A stretch of DNA of 5,993 nucleotides, from the NCBI GenBank assembly GCA_013151585.1, contig JAADHY010000660.1, positions 1 through 5,993 on the forward strand. The letters run 5' to 3'. A model generated the notes under the pieces. The model ran no database searches. It saw nothing but the letters and a program-made list of their open reading frames with translations, and was not told the origin of the DNA. The DNA is from Planctomycetota bacterium. GTDB taxonomy: Bacteria > Planctomycetota > Planctomycetia > Planctomycetales > Planctomycetaceae. Below, one piece after another: positions 5,667 through 5,993 of this stretch (position 1 is the first letter of the stretch; every line of letters starts with the position of its first letter). Position numbers and translations under genes: made by a program.

Positions 5667-5993
5667 TTACGCGTGCAGTTCCACCAAGTCCCGGTCCGAG
5701 AGCTGGTGGTCGCGGCCGACGCTTTGGCCGTCGTGTACGTTCGCGCCCCAAACGCGTGCGAACTTCAGATTGGCTGCGATGTCGCGATGAACTTGCATCG
5801 CCAAATCCTCGACCGTGCCGCCCCGTGGGATCGTGAAGGGCGAGTCGTAGTCAGGCGGCTTGCCCGGTCGTTTTGTGTAAACGCGGATGACGTCCAACGA
5901 CTTGTAGATTGTGTCGCGGAGCCGTTCGCGATCGTCCGCGTTGTCGAGCTGCACCTTGATGTGAGGGAAGTCTTTGCCCGTCAATTCCCGGAA
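5667..5993 (-). CDS. DRG/Obg-like GTPase, C-terminal TGS domain (5' part outside window)
   Basis: Only the last 108 residues are present; the frame is open to the right edge, so the gene begins outside the window. The sequence matches the C-terminus of DRG-type GTPases: IRVYTKRPGKPPDY, then TVEDLAMQVHRDI, then FARVWGANV, and finally VGRDHQLSDRDLVEL. This is the TGS fold, found in DRG, Obg-like, ThrRS and SpoT proteins, and thought to help contact RNA or the ribosome. The GTP-binding G motifs would lie upstream, out of view. DRG proteins are best known from archaea and eukaryotes, where they bind ribosome-associated factors; here the role is presumably ribosome-related too. The gene reads in the same direction as the Cys-rich gene, 52 bp upstream of it, and may be co-transcribed. 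The domain call is firm; the full-length architecture is not visible. Confidence 0.85.
   Translation of the reverse strand, partial: FRELTGKDFPHIKVQLDNADDRERLRDTIYKSLDVIRVYTKRPGKPPDYDSPFTIPRGGTVEDLAMQVHRDIAANLKFARVWGANVHDGQSVGRDHQLSDRDLVELHA

Noticed and set aside
5078..5836. Rightward frame of 252 codons across the start of the Cys-rich gene and the GTPase end
   Set aside because: It runs antisense to two well-supported coding regions, and the translation is Pro/Arg-rich with no recognisable domain.

Overview
The window is GC-rich and densely coded. It looks like a chromosomal segment from a bacterium of the Planctomycetes type. That lineage call is an inference from protein style: a planctomycete-like HpcH/HpaI aldolase, a DRG-type TGS-domain GTPase and a DUF2207-like membrane protein. 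No rRNA, tRNA or marker gene is present to confirm it.

Layout. Positions 1-396 hold no gene I can support, only a short hairpin near the left edge. A HpcH/HpaI-type aldolase runs rightward (397-1182). Everything else reads leftward: the 3' end of a DRG-like GTPase with a TGS domain (5667 to the right edge), a 598-residue DUF2207-like membrane protein (3818-5614), a radical SAM/SPASM enzyme with an N-terminal PqqD-like domain (2253-3818), and a four-helix membrane protein (1149-2207). The aldolase and the last gene converge and overlap by 34 bp.

The most notable part is the leftward cluster 1149-5614. The membrane protein ends in eight perfect tandem Cys-His-Ser-Ala units followed by a ninth cysteine, giving nine cysteines at an exact four-residue spacing. 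Its stop codon shares a base with the start codon of the radical SAM gene, whose ribosome binding site lies inside the end of the substrate gene. The enzyme carries a PqqD-like region, the usual peptide-recognition element of RiPP maturases, then a CxxxCxxC radical SAM core and a SPASM-type auxiliary cluster region. The predicted topology puts the Cys-rich tail in the cytoplasm with the enzyme. The simplest model is that the radical SAM enzyme modifies the tail of the membrane protein (for example by thioether or other cysteine-centred crosslinks). The third gene, a four-helix membrane protein 45 bp downstream, would be a membrane partner. The modification and its purpose are inference; the architecture is seen directly.
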